Positions 8,063-16,220 of a DNA stretch of 18,681 nucleotides are shown one piece after another. Source of the DNA: Neolentinus lepideus HHB14362 ss-1 (Eukaryota; Basidiomycota; Agaricomycetes; Gloeophyllales; Gloeophyllaceae); contig KV425593.1 of assembly GCA_001632425.1 (NCBI GenBank), positions 229,633 to 248,313 of the forward strand. Direction: 5' to 3'. The position numbers and the translations under genes were made by a program. The notes below the pieces were generated by a model. That model searched no databases. It saw nothing but the letters and a program-made list of their open reading frames with translations, and had not been told where the DNA came from. Numbering within the stretch: the stretch's first letter is position 1; each line of letters opens with the position of its first letter.

Positions 8063-9712
8063 GAATCAGTGTACCAATCTAACGCGAATAAGCGACTGGA
8101 TGTGTGGCATGATTTGACGTCACAGGCCCTCGCTGAGGTAGCATGAGCGTACCCTGTCGCGATAGCGTAACTAGCCTGGCCGCTATGCGTGAGATGACCC
8201 GCAGTGGACACAGGGACACCGACGGATCTGCATATTACCGATGTAAACTCCGCACTCAATAAAGCGGGCTGCTGCTGACCTTAGACAATACCAGGCATCC
8301 GCACCGATGCCATTGGTTGAGCTTGCGCTCCGTCGCGCCCGCACGGGAGCACGAAGTACTAATATTAATTCCCTTCGGCTGCGAAATGGTCGGACCGGAT
8401 CTTGCATAAGGGCTGTTGCACTTGCTCAGCGTCACGTTGAGGTTTCGATGTGCTCCGCATACCAGTCACTCTAAGTCCGACCAGCATATAAAGAATCACA
8501 AAAACTTTTTTGGCTGGGGACAGCTTCCAAGAGTTGATCGAGTTGATCCGAACATTCGGGGCCATGTTAGATTACGACCGGCGGCACTGCGGTCGAAAGC
8601 TCGGGTAGTCTAGGACGCCCGCATATGCGGCCACCAGTAATATCGAAGGATAGCTGAACAATACAGACTTACGCCTGCCTGAGCTCACCAAATCGATTGT
8701 GGCAGTGAGCAGTGACGGCAGGTGCCAGATATCGTGACGTTCATCCATCTTATACGTTGGCCTGTACCAGGTTAGACATCGACACAGGGACAGCACTAGA
8801 TTCTAAGCAATCGTGGGCTATGTTTCAAGTCAGCGGGATGACAAAAGACAAGAGTAATCTCTCGAACGGGTGCATGGGTCGCAAGATGAGCAGACTAGAT
8901 GCACCGGTATACGCTTCGGTCAGGATTCTTATACCATACTCGTCAATAGCAAATTGAGGCGAAGAGGTGGGAATGACTTAGGTGTGTGAAGACTTGATCT
9001 GAATATGTTTAGGTCCAGTCAATGAGCGGAGGTTATTGGCTAAAGAGCAACGGGCTAAAAGTATTCTCGGGTCCAACGGTGAGCAATGGTAAGAATCGCC
9101 CTATGCAAGAGATAGTGCAGCTCTCGGAACCGTCGTAATCAAGAGCTGCATCCTGTGGTGGAGACTCCGCCAAGAACAGAGTCGCCATCCGCCATTCAGC
9201 CATCAGGTGTCTGTTATCTCATCTCTGATCACCTAAGAGCAGCAAGTAAGGTAGGCAAGGTAAGTCCGAATCCCATGTAATCTGGGTCGAGTAGCAACCT
9301 GTGCGGTGTCGCAGATAACAGAGAATAACAGATAAAATCCGATCCCCTTCGTTGTTCTCACCAGCGGGATCTTCGAGTGACGGAAGGCGCTGACAGGAAA
9401 GATGGACTATATAGCTGATATGATGGCAATACCTTATGTAACTCTTATCACAGAGACCCTATGCCCTCTCACAATGTAAGACTTCAACAATAACTCTTAA
9501 GGACTCACAATGACGTAGCGCATCCCAGGTGTCAGGGAAGTCCAAGGACACGTGTGCAGTAGCCGTGACCGTCATGGATTCATTCTCAACACGAGCACGA
9601 CCACCGACGGTGGGCTAATTTGAATTGAAGATAAAGCGAGTCCAGATGATCTGTAATTGGACAACAGCAGCAGAGAGTAACACATCAAAACCGACAGAAC
9701 ATGACATGGACA
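8063..9712. other. Long unassigned intergenic region between P450 and HPR1
   Basis: This 1.65-kb stretch is the largest gap in the window. It must contain the upstream region of the P450 and the 3' end of HPR1. Short minus-strand frames at 8365-8565 and 8572-8796 contain hydrophobic runs such as KKVFVILYMLVGL but no complete gene. A protein-like 106-nt segment lies at 9509-9614 on the minus strand. No tRNA, repeat array or transposon was seen. It could hold a decayed gene or a non-coding transcript; the sequence alone does not show which. Confidence 0.4.
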
Positions 9713-12256
9713 CTACCGCTCCTCCATCTTGACGTCTCCTTCAACGTCCGGCGTTGCGTTCATCTGTACGTCTCCCTCAGACGGAACTGTCTGCACATCT
9801 CCTTCAGATATAGCAACCTGTGCGTCGCCCTCAGACACAGCGACTTGCACGATGGATGTTGCCGGGCTAGTTCCGCGGTCTTGCTCCTTGGCACCCTCGT
9901 CCTTCTTCGACTTCGAATTCAAACCTTCCTTTATGGCACGCTCAAGTCCAAGGACATACCCAGACTCGACCTTGCCGAGGTACTCGTAATACTGCTCTCG
10001 TGCGACGCGCAAGCAGAGCCAAGCCCAGCGCCATTTGTTCTGCATAGTATCGACATATATTTAGCGATCACGTCATGCGCGACTTTGGTAAGACATACCT
10101 CTTCGAATTTATTAATTTGATCATCCACGATAGGTGGAGGCGGAGCGGGTGCTGCAGGTGTTATAGTAGATACGGGCGGAACGCTTGGCGCGGGTGTAGG
10201 CGTGGGCACCGGTGCAGATGCAGATGCAGGTACCTCCGCTGGCGCACTGCCCGGTTTTGGAGGTAGAGACGGATGCAAGGGTGGACTCGCTGCGCTTGCG
10301 ACCGCAAGTCGAGAAGCAGACTCTTGCGAGGGTGAACCGTTCGTCTCCTTGGCAGGAGGTGCAGGAGTGCTTGCTTTCGACGCCTCAGCTCTCGCTCTTG
10401 CTTGAGCGAGACGTTCTGCTGCCTTGGTAAGGGTGTTCCTGCGCATCTCAATACGCCTATCTTCCATCCTAACCTTGTCAGCAAAGTCCTTGATGGTACC
10501 CGGGCTGTTGAAAAGGTGATTTCAATGATGAGTAGAGCAAGCAGCAGCGTGCATGCAAAAGAACAGCACGAACTCTGGCACCCGTCGTAGATCTCCAAGA
10601 TCTCTGTATCCCATCTCCCAAATCTCGGTAAGCGGCGCCGATCCCAGTCTATGCTCCCACTCCGGAGGATCCTCCCGCATCTTGTCTCTAGCCGGTTTCG
10701 TCGCCTCTTCCAGCCCAACTTTCCTTTCCTCATCAACCTGTTTTGACCAGGGCTCCCTGTCGAATGGTGCGCACAGCTCATTCTTCCACTGCACCCAGTT
10801 CTTCTCTCGCTCGAGGATCGTCTTGACGGTGTCGCGGAAGAGAATACCGTTAGGGAAGGTCGACGGGAGGAAGTCTCTGATGATGCTGTCGATGGTACTC
10901 TGGACCCATTTTGCGTTCTCATCATCAAGGGTGAAGTCGATCTGGAGTGAACGATTGCGACTGTGTGACCAAGCGGTCGTTGCCGCTTTTGTAAACGACA
11001 ATAGATGCTGAAGGAGGATTAGAAGCTGAAACAGGAACTGACGCCTGAAATGCGTGTCTGCGATCTGCGAACTGTTAGCACTGCGTAAGTTACAACAACC
11101 AACCATTCACCTCCAAGTCCAAGAGCTCCGGACTTGTCAGAAACTTGGCAAAGAAATATTCTGTCACTTTGCTAGTTTCCTCTCCTGGTTCAGGCTCTCG
11201 TTTCCGCTTCAACGACTTGGAAGCTGCGTTTGGGTCATTGGACCGGTTACCCATCATGGCCCTTTCCTTGCTCGTAGCCTCCTTGATTACGGGTAGGACC
11301 TTGTCCACGGCAGCCTTGAAGGCAAGGAGAGTCTTGGGGTCTGCGAATAATGGAGGCCGAGAGAACGGGAGTTGCAGCGACCAAAAGGTGGTGTAGAAAT
11401 CTGAGTACCGTTGAGTCAACATACATAGCGTCAATGTGAAACCAACTTACCCTCTTCCGACTCCAGTGGGTCGTCAACCTGCATTTTCTCCTCAGAGGGC
11501 TGTTCCTTTGCCTCCTTGTTCTCCTTCGTCTCACTCTGCGAGTCCTTCTTCAGTCCAGGGCCGTCCCACGTCGGACCGTACTCTCCCCTCAGGTTCACTC
11601 CACTTCGTTCTCCTAGTGGGAAGACGCCACTCAGGAAAGTGAGGATCCGGCCACAGAAGATGGTGCTGGATCCCATCTTCGATAGTCGTCGGAGGAGATC
11701 ATTCAAAGTACGCAGAAGTATGAGAGCTTTGCCCTTCTGTGGTATCATTCCTTCTGTAAGTCTATCTGCACGCTCTTCTATCCAGGAGAAGACGTGCGAA
11801 CAAGACCGGATCGTTTGGGTCTCCAGTAAGTCTTGTAGGACTGTGAAGGGGAATGTCTGTTCGCAAACATCTATATCTCTATTGAATGTGTTGATACCAG
11901 TTCATGAAGTCCTAAGACATACCGTGTTCAGTGAAAGTCAACACCAGATCCAGCCTATCTCGCAGTCGGTCATAGTAATCAGTATCCGGATTCTGCAAAG
12001 CCTCTCCTTCTGTCGCCTGCAGGTTTTGAGACATCCTTATTTCTAGTTACGAGGTGGAGAGACTCACTGCAAGCTTGAATATTTCGTCCTTCAAGAGGAA
12101 CTCCCATCGAGCTTTACGCGTTTCCCTTCCCTGGACTTCGCCGTTCTCCTCCAGCGCCGCCTTGACTAGCATGTCAAGTCGGTCCTTTTCTATAGGTCTA
12201 TGTGGTAGCGAATTCGATATTTTTTGCAAGGTATCTTCCATCGATGACATGGACAT
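9713..12256 (-). CDS. HPR1: THO complex subunit 1 (HPR1/THOC1)
   Basis: Seven exons: 12256-12068, 12016-11923, 11870-11451, 11400-11111, 11064-10565, 10504-10099 and 10039-9713. They encode about 741 residues. The THOC1 core is clear: NDLLRRLSK (151-159), FCGRI (166-170), FPLGERSG (178-185), [24 protein letters not shown] (318-331) and [16 protein letters not shown]. These are followed by a WVQSTI block and NWVQWKNE. The protein is a scaffold of the nuclear THO/TREX complex, which couples transcription elongation to mRNP packaging and export and limits R-loops. After the core come a basic-acidic helix (RRIEMRR), an Ala/Pro/Ser linker of about 100 residues, and an acidic tail with repeated SEGD units. 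It lacks an obvious death domain at the C-terminus. The exon 5/6 junction is uncertain because the best-phased donor (10564, GTTCTT) is weak. The ATG at 12256 is the first in frame; two more follow within 15 nt. Confidence 0.92.
9737..9866 (-). repeat. Degenerate coding repeat of SEGD units in HPR1 tail
   Basis: Within the last HPR1 exon the units SEGDAQ, SEGDVQ, SEGDVQ and VEGDVK recur at intervals of about 10 to 14 residues, giving an acidic C-terminus. At DNA level the units are imperfect copies built around GAGGGNGACG or similar. The repeat stays in frame. Confidence 0.7.
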
Positions 12257-12357
12257 TGAGCAACAGCAAATGTTGTGCCTCGGTTGTGGCAGTATTGAAC
12301 AAGAGATGTTGCGCCACAAACTCGTGACCCCTAGGGACTCTCTTCTCGATCACCATC
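12257..12357. promoter_or_regulatory. Compact bidirectional promoter of HPR1 and the small plus-strand gene
   Basis: Only 101 bp separate the minus-strand ATG of HPR1 from the plus-strand ATG at 12358. No TATA box is visible. The stretch contains a CCCTAGGG palindrome at 12329-12336 and three related TGTTGTGCC / GGTTGTGGC / TGTTGCGCC strings. Both promoters and both 5' UTRs must fit here or overlap the genes, unless a start is misplaced. Confidence 0.6.
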
Positions 12358-12705
12358 ATGGCTGCTGCATCCAAGACCAACGGCGTCGAGCACACAGATC
12401 TTAGCGAAACTGCGCCTCCGAAGGAGCTGCAAGCCGACATCGCTCTTCTGGCTTCATTCCTCTCAGTATCGCGACAGTCGACTGACGACCTTTCTGATGC
12501 GGATATCGCAGAGCTCCTGCGGCAGCTCGAGACTGCAACTGGCGTCGCGCAAGGCGTGGAGAGTAGGCTTGACAGTATTCTGGATAGCTTGGACGATCTG
12601 CTCGAGACTATTGGAAGCCGAGATGTCGATGGTGATGCCAGTGCTGCCGACGCGAAACACGATGATCGAGCGAAGCGCGCAGACGCAAATGCCACAAAAG
12701 AGTAG
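12358..12705 (+). CDS. Small acidic helical protein, unknown
   Basis: This intronless gene of 115 codons encodes a protein I do not recognise. Residues about 22-86 look like continuous amphipathic helix with regular Leu spacing: IALLASFLSVSRQ, then IAELLRQLETATG and LDSILDSLDDLLETIG. A coiled coil or small helical-bundle subunit is plausible. The tail (about 87-115) is Ala/Asp/Lys-rich and disordered-looking. There is no signal peptide or membrane segment. The divergent partner is HPR1, and the shared promoter suggests constitutive co-expression. Evidence that it is real: an ATG start, a compact Leu heptad pattern, coding-like composition and a position immediately next to a firm gene. The opposite strand is also open, which reduces certainty. 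Confidence 0.72.
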   Translation: MAAASKTNGVEHTDLSETAPPKELQADIALLASFLSVSRQSTDDLSDADIAELLRQLETATGVAQGVESRLDSILDSLDDLLETIGSRDVDGDASAADAKHDDRAKRADANATKE

Positions 12706-13605
12706 CAGAGGACTTACCAAGGGATATGCATCCCCTCTTACTCTGACGGTTACTGTACGTGAGAGAACTTGTCGTTGTGTCCCAGATTTGCTCATCGAGC
12801 TATAGCCGTACATCCCATGATTTGCGAGGCATCCACTCGGTCTATCAGGATTCCACCAAGCTGTGTCTTAATTTCGAGTTCTACGTAGTTTTCAGGATGA
12901 TTTGGATGATTTATTACACCCGTGGTACGTCTATATACTTTCTCTGTTCGTCAAGCTTGAGGTGACCCCAGTCAGAGATCCACCTCCCGACTATACCCTG
13001 GGCAATAGTTATACCCTTGTCACGATAACGATACTACTTTAGTATACGGGTATAGTTCATCGACACTCCATAATGTCTTCCAACTAAGATCCATCAGTCT
13101 GGTGATTTGGTTTCTCTGCCGTGATCGTTGCGTTTCCTATATCGCTCAATCCAGTCTTTTCGACTTGAAAGATATGCTGACATACCATCGAACAGACGGC
13201 GCGCAGTGTACTGACTTGAGGTCCAACACATTTGGCGTTCTCCTTTCCAATGATCTTTCATTATGAGCAGCCAGCTGTTCTAGACCCAAGAAACCGAAAA
13301 TCTGCGTTTTCGAGTCTAAGATACAATTCTCAGTAAGGGCTCATTACTAGGGTTTTTATAGCGAAGTGCTCATGAAGTCTTCTATGTAGGCCTTCCTGTG
13401 CAGTGGCCGCTTCGGAGTCTAACCAGTTATTTCCAACTGGAACTGCTCCTCAACTATATTGGTCATGAGGAACTTCTGGGTTGACAATGTAGGTAACAAC
13501 TTAGATTGATAGCCCCAACCACCCCGGAACCGTACACTCTCTTGATCAGCAGGCTTGGAAGTCAGTCACGAAGGAAGCTACAGTGAATGGCAAAAGACAA
13601 CAGTG
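12706..13605. other. Intergenic region between the small gene and paralogue B
   Basis: This 900-bp stretch lies between two convergent genes, so only 3' flanks are expected, yet it is long. It holds an inverted repeat with 9-bp arms (12990-12998 and 13048-13056) and a smaller one at 13423-13440 (CCAGTT, 6-nt spacer, AACTGG). No coding region is supported. Its length would allow an unrecognised non-coding transcript or decayed element. Confidence 0.4.
12990..13056. repeat. Inverted repeat ACTATACCC / GGGTATAGT
   Basis: The arms 12990-12998 and 13048-13056 are exact reverse complements separated by 49 nt. Inside the spacer lie another TTATACCC at 13009-13016 and a small ATACT/AGTAT hairpin at 13031-13045. 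A cruciform, a protein-binding array or a transcription-end structure is possible; nothing decides between them. Confidence 0.6.
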
Positions 13606-14478
13606 TTACGGACACCCCGTCTTCAAACGCCGACGCAGCGCAGATTGCTTCTGCACTGTCCAATACAACCTCCAATTTACCTTCTCCCATCCATCGTAAA
13701 TTCCTTTCCTCATGTCCTCATTCCGTGCATCGAAGAACGCAATATGATACTCAAGCAGCGTCTCCCAGCCGCCAGAATACTTCAATTCCAGGTTCTTCAG
13801 GGTCCGAATGTACCTTCCGCCCAGCTCGATCATGCGAGGCGCGTATACTGCCACCAAGGAGAAGTACGTCTGGAGCGGCGAGTAAATCGTATCCGGCGTC
13901 GGATACTCGGCGATCCAGGACGGTGTAGGCTCCGCGGTCCAGTTGCGGCTTACTCGATGACGGACCTCAGCTCGGCGCTGCGGGTTCGGGTCGAGTTTGA
14001 ATAGTTCCCATGATTTGAAGGTGAACATGAGGATCGAGGCGGCTTCGGAGTCGGTGATGTCCAGAGCGTTGGTGTGGGTGCCGCGCCACCAGTAGCCATG
14101 AGGGTCGCGAGTCGCTGCCTCCTTGAGGGTCCACTCGGATGGACCGATGCTAAGGTCTTTGTCTTCTTGTAGAGAGAAGTTGATAAGCGTAGAATCTGTG
14201 CTGCTGGCTGGGCTGCGGCATTCTGAGCCATCCCAGCTCCCGCTTTCCTTTGTCCATGAACTACTTGAACTGTAGCCGTCTATGGTGGCATGAGTGAGTG
14301 GTGGCGTAGGAAGTGCGTAAGTGATGGTCTTTGGCGTATGCAGACGGTCATGAACTAGTAGTGAGACCAAGGCTGCGAGGGTGTGCAATTGCCGTTGAGA
14401 TATGGTTTGACCGGTCGGAAGACTCTCCAGGTAAGTTGTCATGTAAAACATTGCATAGGCGTCCGAGAGTTGACTCAT
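13606..14478 (-). CDS. Uncharacterised fungal protein, paralogue B
   Basis: This single-exon gene of 290 codons is homologous to the 225-residue protein at 4283-4960 over residues about 142-273. Shared blocks are EPTPSWIAEYP (183-193), YxPRMIELGGRY (212-223), LLEYHIAFF (241-249) and MRKGIYDGW (256-264). The unique N-terminal half has a Ser-rich segment (70-98) and begins with an aromatic-rich helix. The family is unknown to me. No transmembrane segment, signal peptide or metal motif is evident. The open frame extends to 14541 only through a GTG codon, so the first ATG at 14478 is preferred. A TATA element is 93 nt upstream of it. A start at Met10 or Met13 is also possible. Confidence 0.85.
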   Translation of the reverse strand: MSQLSDAYAMFYMTTYLESLPTGQTISQRQLHTLAALVSLLVHDRLHTPKTITYALPTPPLTHATIDGYSSSSSWTKESGSWDGSECRSPASSTDSTLINFSLQEDKDLSIGPSEWTLKEAATRDPHGYWWRGTHTNALDITDSEAASILMFTFKSWELFKLDPNPQRRAEVRHRVSRNWTAEPTPSWIAEYPTPDTIYSPLQTYFSLVAVYAPRMIELGGRYIRTLKNLELKYSGGWETLLEYHIAFFDARNEDMRKGIYDGWEKVNWRLYWTVQKQSALRRRLKTGCP

Positions 14479-15178
14479 TGTGATCAGTTGCGAGAGAGTT
14501 GGATGATAGCTGCTACGAGCGACCGGAGATAGGTGAGGCACTAATGCGATATTGGGGAGGCGGAACCGTGCTTTATAGATCTTCGTCGAAGCCTAGCCAA
14601 AGCGATCAGTGGCTCAGTGGCGTGGTGAATTTCTCATACTGGCCAAAGTGCACACCACGAGGAATCGATAAGCAAGGATCATCGAGGAAGGAGGTCATAG
14701 GTTATTCAGACCACGCTGTCTACCAATGATGTCGACGGCCTACGCTAGTGGCCTGGATCCTCATTTGTCGTCCTATTAATGGTACAACGGTAGAGGTATA
14801 ATATACACGAGTGGCTCGCATCGGGACAGCTGAAATTATCGTCTTCGGCGATGACCGTCGGGTCGCTACAGCACCTATAGTTCGTCACTGCAGGCCGACA
14901 TCAACTTCAAGTACTGGTCGGAGATATATATCTAATCCGGTCATTGCGTATGATAGGAAGCCATAGGACTAAGAGTGAATACGGCTGTATTGCTCCCGAC
15001 TCCTACATCTGGTCGAGGTTAGCAGGCTACAATCCTGGGACAACTCTTGTCGCGAGCTGAGAACATGTTTTAATTCAGAGCCACTCCGATAAAACGATGA
15101 ATACAATACCAGTTGATACGACAGGACCGAAGGGAGAGTGTCATGAAACAGAGATGAAGACGGAGCTGGGAGTCTCTG
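14479..15178. other. Promoter and intergenic region upstream of paralogue B
   Basis: This 700-bp stretch lies between the start of paralogue B and the 3' end of the MAPEG gene on the same strand. It contains the TATA element at 14571-14577. AT-rich strings with TATATA occur near 14800 and 14920. No coding region was recognised. Confidence 0.45.
14571..14577 (-). promoter_or_regulatory. TATA box of paralogue B gene
   Basis: TATAAAG on the minus strand lies 93 nt upstream of the ATG at 14478. It sits in a CTATAAAG context like the element of paralogue A. Confidence 0.5.
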
Positions 15179-15873
15179 TCATAAACGCAACTCATTGAGA
15201 AGCATCTCTCCGACTGTCCACGTTGCCGTCATTATCAGCGCGGACGGGACGTATACCTCCAGGATGCCGCCATCCGCGGTTCTCTATTGACCATATGTGG
15301 TATTTTGAGTTACCCTGAAAACGGCGAAGAAAATGCGGAACGCACCTGGGAAGGGTCGCCGGCGGTATAGCGAAACGTATAGATGATGCGGCTGACGGGG
15401 TAAGTCGAGCACAGGCACGTGGCGATGTAAGGAGCGTGCTAGAGAACAGGATAACGACAGCGGTTACGCGAGCAGGAAGGACAATAAGAACCGGAACGTA
15501 TCCGAGGAGAACAGTCGGTATGGATTCAAGCGTGTTTTGGTGCGCACCTGTGAGGAGAGTGTAAGGTGAGAAGAAAGTGGCGAGAGTTGGCAACTGGACG
15601 TACGCTGAGTACAGTTGAAGATGAGAGCTTCTTCGGACGCTTCCGCTTTGTCCCTGTATACTGGAAGTCAAATTTCGAGCCATTCAATCATGCGCGACAA
15701 AAGCAGTAGGATGCATTTGTTAGTGCTTTAATGCTAATGAGCAGAGAATTGGAATCGGACGCACACCGAGGATATTTGATCTCGTCAGCTCTACGTGCTT
15801 TTGCAACCCGGAGCGTCCGTCATATAAGAAGGTAGAGCGCTGATACTGCAGAAGCGAGAACATATATGTGAAG
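15179..15873 (-). pseudogene. MAPEG family / microsomal glutathione S-transferase 3-like, in-frame stop
   Basis: Proposed segments are 15873-15765, 15660-15604, 15547-15483, 15438-15346 and 15283-15179. The family signature is clear: VAKARRADEIKYPRLYRDKA, then IFNCTQRAHQNTLESIP, then the third-helix block YPVSRIIYTFRYTAGDPSQ, and a final hydrophobic helix ending at a TGA at 15179-15181. MAPEG proteins are four-helix trimers of the ER membrane that conjugate or reduce lipophilic electrophiles with glutathione. The first helix (YVLASAVSALYLLI) is followed in frame by TGA at 15820-15822, where homologues have a sense codon, and then RTLRVAKARR. I found no splice choice that removes the stop while keeping helix 1. 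One intron donor (15482, GTCCTT) is weak, one intron is 104 nt, and no clean start codon was found upstream. A sequencing error is the main alternative. Confidence 0.68.
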
Positions 15874-16220
15874 CTCAAGTGTCCGTCAGTACCGTAAACT
15901 GTTTGCGTACCCATGTGGGCCATGGCACGCATCAGGAAATACGCGGCATCCCCCATAGGTCTATGTCGACTCCATAGGTCAGCCAGGTAATTTGGCTACC
16001 CCCCCTCACCATAGGTCACTATAGTTGACACCTTGTCTCAATAGGCACCAGAGGTCGATCGGCAGAGGACTTTAGGCTCCAATAGGTTAATAGCACGAGG
16101 CTTACAGGTACCATAGGGATGGATGGTCACACAACGAAGAATAGGACTATAAATTTGTATTGATTGTTCGCGTACATCAACGACTCTATGATCTAACATG
16201 CTTTGTGCTCGCTGACCCAC
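15874..16220. other. Region upstream of the MAPEG gene with ATAGG motif cluster
   Basis: This stretch lies between the 5' end of the MAPEG coding remnant and the stop codon of the DUF6532 gene. The first exon of the MAPEG gene should be here, but no ATG joins its frame cleanly. A GTACGC donor at 15910 with a TACTGAC branch-like string could be its first intron. The rest is occupied by a cluster of ATAGG motifs. Confidence 0.4.
15951..16145 (+). repeat. Seven dispersed ATAGG motifs
   Basis: ATAGG occurs at 15955, 15974, 16011, 16041, 16082, 16113 and 16141, spaced 19 to 41 nt apart. Three copies extend to CCATAGGTC and two of these to CCATAGGTCA. All are on the plus strand, reading CCTAT on the strand of the adjacent genes. 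The spacing is irregular, so this is not a simple tandem array. Confidence 0.6.

Noticed and set aside
9262..9290. tRNA-like T-arm string (GTCCGAATCCC)
   Set aside because: No matching acceptor, D or anticodon stems could be folded around it.
9701..10120. Plus-strand open frame of 139 codons
   Set aside because: It lies antisense to the last two HPR1 exons, which have clear family conservation; its start is in 3' flank and its composition is that of a shadow frame.
10161..10928. Minus-strand frame of 255 codons overlapping HPR1
   Set aside because: Long only because of GC-rich, repetitive composition; it is out of frame with the conserved HPR1 exons and is Arg/Leu-rich.
9713..12256. Ubiquitin E4 factor (UFD2) as identity of this gene
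   Set aside because: First considered from position and size, but [21 protein letters not shown] and FRRQFLFQ are THOC1 hallmarks and no U-box is present.
13555..14004. Plus-strand frame of 149 codons
   Set aside because: Antisense to paralogue B, whose frame is supported by its homologue at 4283-4960.
15192..15683. Single continuous minus-strand gene of 163 codons
   Set aside because: Only the AHQNTLE segment in this frame is family-like; the other MAPEG blocks lie in other frames and are joined by splice sites.
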